DNA of 64,000 nucleotides from Cryoendolithus antarcticus (Eukaryota > Ascomycota > Dothideomycetes > Cladosporiales > Cladosporiaceae). Below are positions 11,137 to 21,335 of the stretch, piece by piece. Every line of letters begins with the position of its first letter. Position 1 is the first letter of the stretch. The stretch spans positions 744,001 through 808,000 of the forward strand of contig NAJO01000003.1 in NCBI GenBank assembly GCA_002077065.1. The letters run 5' to 3'. The notes under the pieces are model-generated. The model worked only from the letters and a program-made list of their open reading frames with translations, was not told where the DNA came from and did not search any database. Position numbers and translations under genes: made by a program.

Positions 11137-11811
11137 TTAACCTAGTGCAGCCCACATGCCCAGTATTCCCGAAAGCGCCACGCCCACCCTCCTGACAGCG
11201 TTCCGCCCACTCCAGCTCACCAACATCCTCCGGACCTTCTCCCTCTCGTACTCATCCGTACTGAACGGACTGTCCTCATATGGCTCGAACTCCTCGATGG
11301 GCGTGATGGCCGGCCTCTCGCCGCTAGGAACCTGCAAGTTGAATGCGCTCGTCGATGAGTGCTCTAGTGCTGGTTCAGCGCTGGGCTTGTGTGGTGGTGC
11401 GTCGGCCAACGCGAGGAGCTTGTTCTCGATGGGCGTCAGGAGGGTGATGTGCAAGGGGATGACGCTGAACATTGCGAGAGAGGCGAGGAGATAGAGCTTC
11501 CACTTTGCAAAGGCGCCGCCATTGACAATGGCCAGTGGAGTGGTGTAGCTGTTATAGCTGAGGAAGCCAAGGCCGAAGATGGCAATGAACTCTGTAGGGA
11601 GAGTGGAGGTCTTGGTGGCGCGCTGGGCGATGGCGAATTGCTGCGCTGCGGACTGGGCGGCGGAAGTGGAGTCTTGGGACAGTGTCAAGACGATGCCTGG
11701 GATGGTGGCGGAGGAGAGGGTGTAGAGACTCCCGAGCACGGTGAAGGTGGAGGCCAGGGAAAGGCCTTTGATGGCGGAGACGTATGGTCCAGAGGGGCCA
11801 GTGGAAGACAT
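11137..11811 (-). CDS. DUF1772 (anthrone-oxygenase-like) membrane protein
   Basis: Single exon, 224 aa. The pattern fits DUF1772. An N-terminal hydrophobic helix (SLASTFTVLGSLYTLSSATIP) is followed by a polar loop with FAIAQRATKTSTL, two further membrane segments (FIAIFGLGFLSYN and WKLYLLASLAMFSVIPLHITLL), and a terminal segment (VGVALSGILGMWAALG). The TPIE motif after the third helix is typical of the family. Some members act on anthrones in polyketide clusters. There is no polyketide synthase here, so a housekeeping or unknown role is more likely. Confidence 0.82.
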   Translation of the reverse strand: MSSTGPSGPYVSAIKGLSLASTFTVLGSLYTLSSATIPGIVLTLSQDSTSAAQSAAQQFAIAQRATKTSTLPTEFIAIFGLGFLSYNSYTTPLAIVNGGAFAKWKLYLLASLAMFSVIPLHITLLTPIENKLLALADAPPHKPSAEPALEHSSTSAFNLQVPSGERPAITPIEEFEPYEDSPFSTDEYEREKVRRMLVSWSGRNAVRRVGVALSGILGMWAALG

Positions 11812-12653
11812 GCTCGCGAGCTGTTCGGAGGAGATGCGCGGAGGTGATGACGGTCTTAGGAAGAGAAGGGAATCATGGCGTTTGCTGCTGCTACAGCGAA
11901 GGATCTCACTTACCTCAGCCCTACACGATCAAGCTGAAACGCCGAGCGGAGCTCTGAGACATGAAACACGAACCAGGTACGCGCTCACGTAGAGAGAACA
12001 TGCGTCTCATGAGCGACAAAACTAGTAAGCGTTGGGAAAAGAAGCACATTCATATGAAGACGAACGGGCCGTGAACTTGCTTTGGGCCGTTACTGGGAGG
12101 CGAGGTAGCGAGCAATACCTTGGAACCTGTTCGGCCACCTCAGGACGAGGGAAGGCTTGCTCACGCAGCCGCGCAGTACTCGTGTGGAGTGCTCTCTATA
12201 CTTTGCGCAGCTACTTAACGACTGATCGCGCAATCTCTGGCAGCAGAGAGGATGTGAATACCCTACTACAAAGTGGAGACGGGAAACACAAGATTGACTA
12301 TAATATAACTGGCAATCTCCTGTGCTCTTGCTGATTTAGTGTGCTCTTGCTGATTTAGTGTGCTCTTGCTGATTTAGTGTCGTCGGCAGGTTCGATCGCT
12401 CTTGCCGTTCTCGAGCCGCAGGCGCGCATTTCTCCGATACAGCTCCTCACGCATGCGGATGGCAACGACCGCACAGCCTGACAGCTGCCTCAAAGTGCGA
12501 GCCTGAGTACTCCGCCGATTCCATAGAAAACATCATGCCCGCCATCCTAGCCAGGCTCATGTCCAATCTATGGTCCGTGATTCCAGCCTGTGGTTCCGGC
12601 CTCCCTAAGCCAGATCCCGCCCAATCTATCGACGAGGTCACGAACAAATTAAT
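11812..12653. other. Intergenic region with a 19-bp tandem repeat
   Basis: This 0.84-kb gap lies between two minus-strand genes. Apart from the triplicated 19-mer annotated separately, I see no gene. Confidence 0.5.
12321..12377. repeat. Three perfect copies of a 19-bp direct repeat
   Basis: The unit TGTGCTCTTGCTGATTTAG is repeated three times head-to-tail without mismatch. It lies about 280 bp past the stop of the methyltransferase gene and about 500 bp upstream of the DUF1772 start. Confidence 0.95.
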
Positions 12654-13432
12654 TCACGCCTTCTTTAGAACGAACGCGAAGTAATCAAACGAGCTCTTAC
12701 CCCCGAGGGTCTCCATCTGCATCTCCCAAAGACCTGCCGCGTTGAGCAGAGGCTTAATGAAGTGCGGCTGCCGAAAGGTGATGTACAGGAACACGCCGTC
12801 GGCCTTGAGCACACGGTGGACCTGTTGGAACCTCAGCCTTGCTCGGTCTGCTCACGAAACGAAACGGTGACCTACCGCTTGCATATAACGCCCTGTACTG
12901 TCCTTCACCTCCTCTGGCGGATCCCAGGGAGAGCCATGGATGAACGCGTCGAGCGTACCCTTGTCGAACGCGACGTCCACGGACTCAGCTGGCACGTCTT
13001 CGAGGTCACGTACGTCTGCCCATCGCCAGCTGATGCCCGGTGTGCTCTCATGGCGCTTAGACATCAGGTTCACCACTGTCTTAGAGAAATCCACACATAG
13101 CTGGTTGTTGTACCCGCGCTTGGCTAAGTCGGCTGGAACGGTCTGCGAAGCACTCAGCTGGGTGCTGCTGCTACATTGATTGGACGTTGAGTGCGTACGC
13201 TGTCACCGGATCCAAGGTGTAGAATGCGTGGGTTGGTCTGCGGCGGGAACGCATTGTAGAGATTTGGACGCAGGAATGGCTCAAGGGCTTCGAAGGAGCG
13301 GAACCATTCGTGAGTTGGCTGATCGCTAACAGACTTCTCGTATCGACTGTTCCAATATTCGGGCGTAGCGAGCGCTCTGCCCTCCTCGTCAGCACCCATC
13401 TGGGAGTCGCGTGGGCGTACTGTCTGAAACAT
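12654..13432 (-). CDS. EEF1AKMT4/METTL13-like SAM methyltransferase (3 exons)
   Basis: Complement of join(12654..12821, 12876..13142, 13199..13432), 222 aa. Introns are 54 and 56 bp, both phase 0 with GTAGGT/AACAG and GTACGC/CGCAG sites. Motifs in order are TPEYWNSRY at the N-terminus, SAM-binding ILHLGSGDS, CVDFS (acidic end of beta2), WADVRD, FDKGTLDA, and VHRVLK then FLYITFRQPHF. DKGTLDA and the C-terminal VHRVLKxxGVFLY..TFRQPHF are hallmarks of the EEF1AKMT4/METTL13 N-domain group, which methylate lysine on elongation factor 1A. ATG 13432 is the first in-frame ATG; a later Met (MGADEEG) is possible. It is divergent from cutC across 263 bp. Confidence 0.88.
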
Positions 13433-13695
13433 TGCCAAATCGTGCTTGCTGCATCATGATTGTTTAACTCAACGTGAAAAGTCTGTCCGTCAAGCTTTCA
13501 CTGCTGCGTTAGCGTACTTACGAATTATATGGGCACTTTCTAGACCACAATTTCCACGCAATGACTCCCCTACCTTTGTTGCTACGTCGCTTTGAACAGC
13601 CTGAACTGCGCAACAAGTTTTATTTGTCGCTGCTCATGCTTCTACGCGTCTCATAGAGTCATCGCAGCAGGCCTGCATGTTACGCAGTCAACGTG

Positions 13696-14388
13696 ATGAC
13701 ACTGCTCGAGATCGCGTGCTTTAAACTGGAGTCAGTCAGGATAGCCTGCGAGGCTGGGGCAGATCGCATCGAGCTCTGCGATGACCGGTCTTCTGGAGGA
13801 GTCACGCCGTCTCCCGACACAGTCGTCGCGGCGAGCTCACTTTGTCGCAAGCATGGCATACCACTCTTTGTCATGATCCGGCCTCGAGGCGGCGATTTCG
13901 TATACTCCCTCGCAGAGTACTCGCAGATGGTTGCAGATGTGGCGAGATATAAGCCACTGGTCGATGGCTTCGTCTTCGGCATACTCACCACGGATGTGGA
14001 TGAGGACTATATCGGCGATGTTGTTCGAACTCGCAACCTTGTCGTGCTCGCGGCTCCACTGCCTTGCACCTTCCATCGAGCTTTCGATGAGATCACCCAT
14101 AGGATGGCGGCTCTTGACGACGTTGTCCAGGCGGGCTGCACCTCGGTGCTGACTTCCGGTGGAGCAACTACGGCGGTAGAAGGCACAAACATCCTCCATG
14201 ATTTGGTCTCGCGAGCAGAAGGAAGTCTGAACATCATCGCGGGCGGCGGCTTGCGGTCGAGTAATGTGATAGGGATTGTAGCGACGACGGGCGTCAAGGC
14301 TGTGCACTCTTCCGCCATACTGGACGACTCAGACTTGGCGAATGCCGCTGAGATCGCAGCATTGAAAGCTGCTGTGGGTCCAATATAA
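13696..14388 (+). CDS. cutC: CutC-family protein
   Basis: Single exon, 230 aa, the usual length for the TIM-barrel CutC family. The diagnostic N-terminus is present: LEIACFKLESVRIACEAGADRIELC. GGVTPSP, FVMIRPRGGDF, HRAFD, LTSGG and INI-type IIAGGGLRSSN segments follow, covering the full barrel. Bacterial CutC was named for copper tolerance, but its biochemical activity is unsettled, so I assign family and not function. A GTG immediately precedes the ATG in frame; the ATG at 13696 is used. The gene shares a 263-bp bidirectional promoter region with the methyltransferase. Confidence 0.93.
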   Translation: MTLLEIACFKLESVRIACEAGADRIELCDDRSSGGVTPSPDTVVAASSLCRKHGIPLFVMIRPRGGDFVYSLAEYSQMVADVARYKPLVDGFVFGILTTDVDEDYIGDVVRTRNLVVLAAPLPCTFHRAFDEITHRMAALDDVVQAGCTSVLTSGGATTAVEGTNILHDLVSRAEGSLNIIAGGGLRSSNVIGIVATTGVKAVHSSAILDDSDLANAAEIAALKAAVGPI

Positions 14389-14711
14389 CGAGGTGCTTCA
14401 CCTGGCAGCGCCATTGCACGAGACGCCACGTGGGAGCGTTCCTCTTTCACACTATCCGCGTCATATGCACGCTTGTCAGATACTTACATGGACATCACAG
14501 TAGACGAAATGTGCTCTATAGGAAATTCTTGGAGAAGCTTCGAACCCCGCATTGCAGTTCCAACACTGTTTGTATGTCTCGCGCGCAAGAAGCCTTTTTA
14601 AAGCTACTTCACGGATCGAAGCAGGCTCTGAAAGTAAGGTAATCTGTGCGCAACTTCTGGCCTGCTTTTCGCTGCACTCGAATTGACAGAACCACAAACT
14701 TGTGGTAGATT
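14389..14711. other. Intergenic gap between cutC and the RraA-like gene
   Basis: A 323-bp gap; nothing identifiable beyond probable terminator and promoter sequence. Confidence 0.5.
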
Positions 14712-15560
14712 ATGGCGAGCCGAACGAATATCGATGCCGCGTGTAAAGAGATAGAGAAGGCGTACTCATGTTGCGATGTGAGCTGTCCATCGACTCCAAT
14801 GTATAACCAAGCTGACCGCAGTAGGTAGCAGATGCTCTCCTCAAGCTGAAAGTGCCACAAGCTGGGTTCCTTCCGAACGTTTGTCAGTATCTCGAACCAC
14901 TTCTCAGCTCATAGTCACCGTATGTGCTGATAGTCTACAGTACCGATACCTCGCACTGGATCTCCAGCCCCTTGTCTCGTTGCACCGATCAGCACCATTC
15001 TCTTCGTCGACAAGAACCAACAACCCAGTCATCCCCGGGCACAATACACACCGGCCGAGTCGAACATACCGTCGGATAAGCACTGGACCGATTGTCCTAC
15101 GCCCGGTACTGTAGTACTCATGCAACAGGCCGACGGTCAGCTTTGTGCCCTACTCGGCGACATTGTCGCCTCGAGACTCAAGCATCGAGGCGTCAAAGCT
15201 GCAGTGATACATGGCCGTTCCCGGGATATTGCAGCTTGTCGCGAGCTTTGCAATGATGGCAAATTCCAAGTGTGGTCGAAGGGTATTAGTACGGTCGGAA
15301 CGTCGATGGAAGCGAAGCCTTGGGTATTTGATGTGCCGTTGCATGTCGGTGGTCTGGTCGTCAATGCTGGCGATATCATCGTTGCAGATGAGGCAGAGAG
15401 AGGCATCACCATCGTCCCTGCAGACAAGCTGGAGGATGTCATGAAGCTGCTACCGGGATTGAAGGAAGCTGATGACAATGTGTTGAAGGATGTCAATGCT
15501 GGTATTGACTTGACGGAAGCATTCAAGAGGCATCGAGGGCACTATGCGAATGCGAAATAA
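14712..15560 (+). CDS. RraA-like / HMG-aldolase family protein (3 exons)
   Basis: Preferred model join(14712..14777, 14825..14882, 14941..15560), 247 aa. Exon 1 ends SCCD and exon 2 continues VADALLKLKVPQAGFLPN, the family N-terminus. Intron 1 is 47 bp (GTGAGC/AGTAG). For intron 2 I chose donor GTCAGT with branch CTGAT and acceptor CTACAG. A 14879 donor (GTTTGT) with acceptor at 14933 is also in phase and changes only a few residues. Exon 3 has QADGQLCALLGDIVASRLKH, HGRSRDIAACRE (the family G-R-RD core that binds metal and pyruvate-like substrates) and GDIIVADEAERG. Fungal members may be oxaloacetate decarboxylase or 4-hydroxy-4-methyl-2-oxoglutarate aldolase-like. No RNase E link applies in fungi. 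Confidence 0.85.
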
Positions 15561-15957
15561 GTTACGCGACAGGTTTTCCCAGGCGACCTTTCTTCCCCTA
15601 AGTCCTTTCCTTCATTCGTCCTGGTATTCCATCGCAGATTCGCCTCCACGATTCTATGTTCTGTCGTAACCGCCATTTTACCTCTCTCCGCGCATCAGAT
15701 ATGTCACGAGCTAGTTTCGTGGCACGGACCATCATCAAGTGAACTTGTGCGTTCACATGCTCAGCCGCGGTGCCGAGGCGAGCTTATCAGCCGCTGTGTA
15801 CCTGGATGGCACCTGACAGCATGATTACATGCGGAAACATAAGCCAAACTTGGCTTGTACCTACCATCTCTCACACTTCGAGTCCTCATCAGAATCCACC
15901 AGCATACCAGCATAGCAACCGCGCTTTCCTCAGCATCCCAGGATCTCACCACCCATC
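15561..15957. other. Promoter region of the thiolase gene
   Basis: This 397-bp gap contains a CCGAGG hexamer (annotated separately). The last 60 bases are rich in CAGCAT/ACC leader-like sequence. No other gene is seen. Confidence 0.55.
15773..15778. promoter_or_regulatory. CCGAGG hexamer, candidate fatty-acid response element
   Basis: CCGAGG (reverse complement CCTCGG) is the core recognised by the FarA/FarB zinc-cluster regulators of fatty-acid catabolism in Aspergillus. It sits about 180 bp upstream of a beta-oxidation thiolase ATG. A six-base match in about 400 bp has a substantial chance probability, so this is suggestive only. Confidence 0.35.
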
Positions 15958-17226
15958 ATGGCCACCCAAACCACCGACCAGTCCCACGCAGCATCCCGCC
16001 TCGATCAAGTCCGCCACCACATGAACGCTTCCAGCCGCCCAGGTCTGATTGAGAAGCGCCCAGACGACATCGTAGTCACAGCAGCTCTGCGTACGCCACT
16101 AACAAAAGGCGGCAAAGGCGGCTTCAAAGATACTCAAGCCGCGGACCTTCTCACAGGAGCTTTTAAGGCTCTCATCGAGCGCTCTGGCATCGATCCCAAA
16201 CTCGTAGAAGACATCTCCGTCGGCACTGTGCTAGCACCAGGTGGCGGCGCAACCGAGTTCAGAGCCGCAGCCCTCGCCGCAGGCTTCCCGGAGAGCGCCG
16301 GCGTGCGGAGTCTGAACCGACAATGCTCATCTGGGCTACAAGCTTGCGTAGATGTCGCGAACGCGATCAAGGCGGGCATGATCGAGATCGGCGTGGGCGC
16401 GGGAGTGGAGAGCATGTCTACACAGTACGGCCCACAAGCTGTATCAGAGTTCTCTGAGCAGCTGGAGAGCAACAAGAAAGCTGCTGAGTGCAAAGTGCCC
16501 ATGGGTCAGCTTTCAGAACAGATGGCAAAAGACTACGGCATTGATCGCAAGAGCCAGGATGAGTTCGCTGCGAACAGCTATAAGAAGGCACTCGAGGCAC
16601 AGAAACAGGGATTGTTTGATGATGAGATTGTACCATTGAAGGTGAAGTGGACGGACCCGAAGACGGATGAGGAGAAGGAAATCACTGTTGCGAAAGACGA
16701 TGGAGTGAGGGAGGTAACTGTGGAGAGCTTGGGCAAGATCAAGGCTGCATTCTCAAAGACTGGCACAATCCATGCTGGTAATGCATCGCAGATCTCAGAC
16801 GGTGCTGCAGCGGTGCTCATGATGAAGCGATCTACCGCTGAAGGACTCGGACAGAAGATCATTGGCAAGTACGTCGCCGCTTCCGTCGTTGGCGTGCCAC
16901 CTCTTCTGATGGGCATCGGACCTTGGAAGGCGATCCCTGTCGCGCTCGAGAAGGCAGGCATCTCGATCGACGATGTGGATATCTACGAGATCAACGAGGC
17001 ATTTGCAAGTCAATGCCTGTGGTGCGCAAAAGAGCTCAAGATCCCAGAGGCGAAGATCAATCCCAAAGGTGGTGCGATTGCTTTTGGACACCCGCTGGGC
17101 TGCACTGGAGCGAGGCAAGTGTCTACACTTTTGTATGAGCTGAAGAGGACGGGCAAGAAGGTGGGCGTGAGCAGTATGTGTGTCGGTACTGGTATGGGTA
17201 TGGCGGCTGTCTGGGTTGCCGAGTAG
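15958..17226 (+). CDS. POT1: Peroxisomal 3-ketoacyl-CoA thiolase
   Basis: Single exon, 422 aa, normal thiolase length. It cleaves 3-ketoacyl-CoA to acetyl-CoA in the last step of peroxisomal beta-oxidation. The nucleophilic Cys lies in LNRQCSSGLQA (near residue 124), the His in GHPLGCTGARQ and the second Cys in SSMCVGTGMGMA; INEAFA is intact. The N-terminal RLDQVRHHM (residues 14-22) fits the PTS2 peroxisomal signal R-[LVI]-x5-H-[LA] except for Met at the last position. There is no arginine-rich mitochondrial presequence, and ERG10-type cytosolic thiolases lack this extension. That supports the peroxisomal FOX3/POT1 type. Confidence 0.93.
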   Translation: MATQTTDQSHAASRLDQVRHHMNASSRPGLIEKRPDDIVVTAALRTPLTKGGKGGFKDTQAADLLTGAFKALIERSGIDPKLVEDISVGTVLAPGGGATEFRAAALAAGFPESAGVRSLNRQCSSGLQACVDVANAIKAGMIEIGVGAGVESMSTQYGPQAVSEFSEQLESNKKAAECKVPMGQLSEQMAKDYGIDRKSQDEFAANSYKKALEAQKQGLFDDEIVPLKVKWTDPKTDEEKEITVAKDDGVREVTVESLGKIKAAFSKTGTIHAGNASQISDGAAAVLMMKRSTAEGLGQKIIGKYVAASVVGVPPLLMGIGPWKAIPVALEKAGISIDDVDIYEINEAFASQCLWCAKELKIPEAKINPKGGAIAFGHPLGCTGARQVSTLLYELKRTGKKVGVSSMCVGTGMGMAAVWVAE

Positions 17227-17488
17227 ATCGCGTGTAGAACAGGCATGGAGCAGTTGGACTTGTATCATAACTTTCAAAACCCGTGTAAGGGGTGCCCCAG
17301 CCTACCTTGTCGGCGTGGGATCTCATGTTTGGTACCGAGCAGGTAGTTCGCATCAGTACATTGGGCACTACATCCAGCCGCTGGCGACCAGGGGTCATAA
17401 TCTTCCACCAGATCACACTCAGGAGCATCCAAATTAAGGCGCAGGCGATAGCGACGTGGAAGAGAGACCACTTATTTGGCCACCTACT

Positions 17489-20314
17489 CTACGAGAAAAG
17501 CCGTCCCAAGCGACCTTTTGGTGGTGTAGGTGCAACAGCTTTTCTGAGTGAACGCCCGATGTCATTCCCAGATCGCGGAATACCTATCGGGGCAAGGCGA
17601 CCTGTCTCCTCTCTGTCCCAAAGGATAATCTGATTCCAAACGGCGTAAGCTAGCAGTTGGCCATTCGGCGAGAAAGCAACGCTAAATCCATCGTCGCCGC
17701 TGCCCTTGACGACTCCCGATTGTTGAGTTCCGGTGGCAATGTCCCAAGTTCGGAACACTACATCATGAGAGTTCGAAGCCAGGAGTTTACCGTCGGGTGA
17801 GAATGCAACTTCACCGAAGAATTTACCGTGACCCTCAAATGTCCTCTCCAATTGCCAGGTGTCTGTTCTCCAGAGCTTCACAGTGATGTCTTTAGATCCT
17901 GATGCTAGTAGCTTACCGTCTGGCGAGAACGCTACGCTCCTCACCACATGCGCATGGCCCTCTAGCTTCCAGATTTCTGCTCCCGAAGCCACGTCCCAAA
18001 TGCGCACTGTCTGGTCATCTGCCGCAGAAGCTATCAGACGCCCGTCGGGTGAGAAGATCGCACACATGATTCCCTTTGCATGGCCCTCAAGACGCATCAC
18101 CTTCGTACCCCGGGCCACATTCCAGACACGAATCACTCTGTCCTCGTAAGCTCCCGCCAGCAGCTCGCCGTCAGGAGAGAATGCGACTCCACAGACCGCG
18201 TGCGACCAGTCGTCTTCTGACTTGAGTGATACGCCCGTTCCCAGCTGTTGTGCTATAGCAAAAGTCTTTGTGCCATACACTCGTATTACATGGTCGAAGG
18301 AGCCACAGGCTAGCAGTGAGCCATCTGGTGAGAAAGCGACACTGAGAAACCTCGCATCACCTTTGAAGCCATATACCAATTTGCCAGTCGTCGTGTCCCA
18401 AAGCTTGCAAGACTTATCCCATGACGCTGATGCTATAAGCTTGCTATCTGGTGAGAACCTCACGGACTGCACAGTGTTCTTGTGTGCAGCAATGTGCTGG
18501 GCTTTGGACCATCGGAGCTCCAGCCGTGGTGTCGTGCCAGGCGTCAAAGTATCTGAGGAAAAGGCTGAGTCGTTATTTAATTGCGTCGCATCGATCGAGG
18601 CTAATGTATGCTGAGTCGCAAAGGCCGGGACACCATCCACGGCGGGTCTCGAGCTCTGAAGTGCATCTCGGTCTGCTGGTTGAGCGTTGATCGACACCTT
18701 AGCTGACTGATCGTGATCGACCCACGAACCCGGCAATGTCGATGGATGGCGATCAGATTGTACGGTGGAGGTGGCAAATTGATAGATTTCACTTCGCAGA
18801 GGTAACACAGCCGAATTCTGCAAGCGCTGCTCCTGATCAGTGGTCGTACTGGCGAGCATTGCATCCGTTGCAAAGACTGCATCAGCTGCAGCAAGAGCAT
18901 CGGCCCTGTGTGGCTCAGGAATCATGGTCCCGACTATGCGAGCTCGTACGGGATTGTCCAACATCTGATAGATACGTGATGACAATGCAAGCGCTCCGAA
19001 GTACGATTCGTGATTACCACCCAGTAGACGCCGACGACCATCGCCAGCACTAGTGCTCGAGACACGAGCTAGGTCTAGCTCACCTGTTCGAACGTAGAGT
19101 CGAGACAGGAGGCATCGTGCATCGCAAATGATGATGCGTTGTCTATCAGTGCGTGGCATGCGCTGCGTTAGACTCAATAGCGCATCTCGGGTTACAGCGA
19201 GATCTCCCACGGGGAAAGCACACGCTGCTAGCATGTACTGCAACTCAAAGGTATCGTGGGGTGGCCTAGAGCTTGATGGCAGCTGATCAAGTATCGAAAG
19301 CGCCTCCTTCAAGAGTTGGTCCGCATCTGTCCACTTGCCGTTGTCGAAGGCGTCTTTGCCCTCGTTTAGCATGCTTGTAGCCATCGCAGATTCAAGATAG
19401 TGCTCGTCATCGTGTATATCAGGTACTGCGCCAGCACCAGTATCGATCGCTTCGCCATCAGTTGTCCATGAGGTTCCGTCGAAAGCAAGCAAGTACTTGT
19501 CGTCGTCAGTGAACACTGTTAGTGCGTAGGACTGGTCATCCGAACTGCTTTTCGCTTCGTGAAGCGACTCCAGGGTGCCAACCCAAGCGGCCACTCTCAA
19601 ATTAGTGTCTTCTCCACTGCGGCCACAGTAAATCGACCCATCGGCCACACTGGCCTCATAGAGCGTAGTCCCACTACTCATGGCATCTTGTGCGCAGGTG
19701 ACGAGAGCGTCAGTCACATCGACTGAAGCACCTTGCTGCTTGAGTTGATTCACTGTGCTTTGCAGCATCGTAATCTGTTCGCTAAGCCCGTCGAGGCGCG
19801 GACGCAGTTCCTGATTGGCATAGCTCGGTGCAAGGTGAGCTACTCTGATGTTGATGACTTGGAGAACGGTCTGGAGACTTTGCGAATGGAGGCCGATTCG
19901 TTGACGAATACCTTCGATGTTTTCTTTGTTTTTGTTCAGCTTGACCTGACGCATCGCTTGCGCCGTGAAACTGGATCGCTCTCCTTTGACCCGATCGACA
20001 ATCTTGCGAAGTCCATCCAGAGTATTTCTGCATTGGTCGGCCTCGGCACACACGGTTCTCCAGAGCTTTCCATCTCGATCATAAGCTGACGCACCAGAGG
20101 CTGCTTCGACGTTCACAATGCTTTCCAGTTGCTCATGCACCAGGTCACAGCTATCGCCGAGTGACTCGACTTCCACGCCAAGCAGCTTGACTGTCTCGTC
20201 GATGTGCTGTGTCTCTCTGTAGAATTTCTGCAGCGCTTTGCCCAGTTGCCATGCTTGCCCAGTAATTTGGAGTATGGCAGCCGCGCTCCCGACAGCTGTC
20301 AATGGGTCTGCCAT
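17489..20314 (-). CDS. PigL_N - TPR-like - WD40 protein, NLR-like without NTPase (paralogue A)
   Basis: Single exon, 941 aa. ATG 20314 gives [16 protein letters not shown], the usual start of the fungal PigL_N-type N-terminal domain (about residues 1-190, helical). Residues about 300-465 form a TPR-like helical block containing LTQRMPRTDRQRIIICDARC. Seven WD40 repeats follow (about 605-915), each with an FSPDG/FSPDS core and a [KIV]xx[WY]D end. There is no P-loop, NACHT or NB-ARC motif between them, where fungal STAND/NLR proteins carry their NTPase. Repeats are diverged, unlike the near-identical repeats of HET-E. The protein at 47077-50255 has the same architecture. A role in signalling, allorecognition or scaffolding is inference from architecture. 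Confidence 0.88.
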   Translation of the reverse strand: MADPLTAVGSAAAILQITGQAWQLGKALQKFYRETQHIDETVKLLGVEVESLGDSCDLVHEQLESIVNVEAASGASAYDRDGKLWRTVCAEADQCRNTLDGLRKIVDRVKGERSSFTAQAMRQVKLNKNKENIEGIRQRIGLHSQSLQTVLQVINIRVAHLAPSYANQELRPRLDGLSEQITMLQSTVNQLKQQGASVDVTDALVTCAQDAMSSGTTLYEASVADGSIYCGRSGEDTNLRVAAWVGTLESLHEAKSSSDDQSYALTVFTDDDKYLLAFDGTSWTTDGEAIDTGAGAVPDIHDDEHYLESAMATSMLNEGKDAFDNGKWTDADQLLKEALSILDQLPSSSRPPHDTFELQYMLAACAFPVGDLAVTRDALLSLTQRMPRTDRQRIIICDARCLLSRLYVRTGELDLARVSSTSAGDGRRRLLGGNHESYFGALALSSRIYQMLDNPVRARIVGTMIPEPHRADALAAADAVFATDAMLASTTTDQEQRLQNSAVLPLRSEIYQFATSTVQSDRHPSTLPGSWVDHDQSAKVSINAQPADRDALQSSRPAVDGVPAFATQHTLASIDATQLNNDSAFSSDTLTPGTTPRLELRWSKAQHIAAHKNTVQSVRFSPDSKLIASASWDKSCKLWDTTTGKLVYGFKGDARFLSVAFSPDGSLLACGSFDHVIRVYGTKTFAIAQQLGTGVSLKSEDDWSHAVCGVAFSPDGELLAGAYEDRVIRVWNVARGTKVMRLEGHAKGIMCAIFSPDGRLIASAADDQTVRIWDVASGAEIWKLEGHAHVVRSVAFSPDGKLLASGSKDITVKLWRTDTWQLERTFEGHGKFFGEVAFSPDGKLLASNSHDVVFRTWDIATGTQQSGVVKGSGDDGFSVAFSPNGQLLAYAVWNQIILWDREETGRLAPIGIPRSGNDIGRSLRKAVAPTPPKGRLGRLFS

Positions 20315-21335
20315 GACGAGGTTCGAGATTGTCGAGTTCCCGATATGAAGCAACTTCTGCTTCCATCGGCCGGGCCCGGTCCAAGATCACCTACCTCCAG
20401 AGGAGCGCCCGTCGCGTTGGTTGTGCAGACTAAGTCGACCAGGATCAGTCCACGGGCCTCGCGCTGTTCTCCAGGCGCTATGCGATACCTGTCTCTGAAC
20501 AGCATACGCTCGCGAAGAGACTACTTACGCCTGTGTATGATCAGAACCAGACATCGACTTCACCTTAGAGCGACTGGGGCATAAACCGACGTTGCCCACT
20601 CAATCCCTCTTTGGAAAACGGTCCTGACACCCAATCGAAAGTCACGAACAGCATCGATTGCTGCGTCCAAAGTTGGCCATATACGGACCTATTCTACGCG
20701 AACAGGCTGAGCACACCAGGCCTGCATCAGCCCCGCGTAGCTGCATATTGACCTGCACGGATGCCTCTCATGAGATACGTTGTAAGTCCCAAGCTTTTAC
20801 CTTTACACAGGGACATAAAATTGACAACTGCACGCGATCAGCACTGGCTGACCACGATGCGATGCTTAGGGTTGAAAAGTCAGACTACATTTCGTCTGTA
20901 CGTCGCGGAACGGCCGGTGCTCCGCGAAGTATTCGTCTTCCCGAGTGCAGAATCCGTCGAAGTCGCGACTGCCATGTGTTCGACGTCCGAAGACGAATAC
21001 AGCGATCAGCATCTTCCTCGCTGCCGTCTGCATGCAGGAAACTTACTGGTTGAGATGATCATATCATGAATCGATGCAAATTCACATGGAGCTCGGGTGT
21101 CCGTGGCTTGACCGCGGTTAAGCTTTGACGCGCCTGCAGGTGCACAGCCACGTGCCATGTAAAGTTTGCATCATACCTGACGGCAAGAGAATTGTATTTT
21201 CGACTTGTGGCAGGTAGGAAGCAAAGGGGTAGAGAGAGCATTGCATTCCTCAGATCTCGCGTAGACCTCACTTATCGGTTGTCAGCGTGGGTGTCGGGTG
21301 TTTTGAGTCCATCGAGAACAAAAGCTACCTGCATC
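20315..21335. other. Divergent intergenic region, PigL_N-WD40 / vacuolar transporter
   Basis: One kilobase between divergent starts; no gene recognised. In-frame sequence runs upstream of 21336 without an ATG, so transcripts may begin close by. Confidence 0.5.

Noticed and set aside
12385..12400. GGTTCGATC resembling a tRNA T-loop
   Set aside because: No acceptor, D- or anticodon arm can be paired around it.
17859..18149. Series of plus-strand open frames over the first WD40 gene
   Set aside because: Periodic shadows of the WD40 repeats on the other strand.
17489..20314. HET-E-like NACHT allorecognition gene
   Set aside because: No P-loop or NACHT motifs, and the WD40 repeats are diverged and not near-identical.
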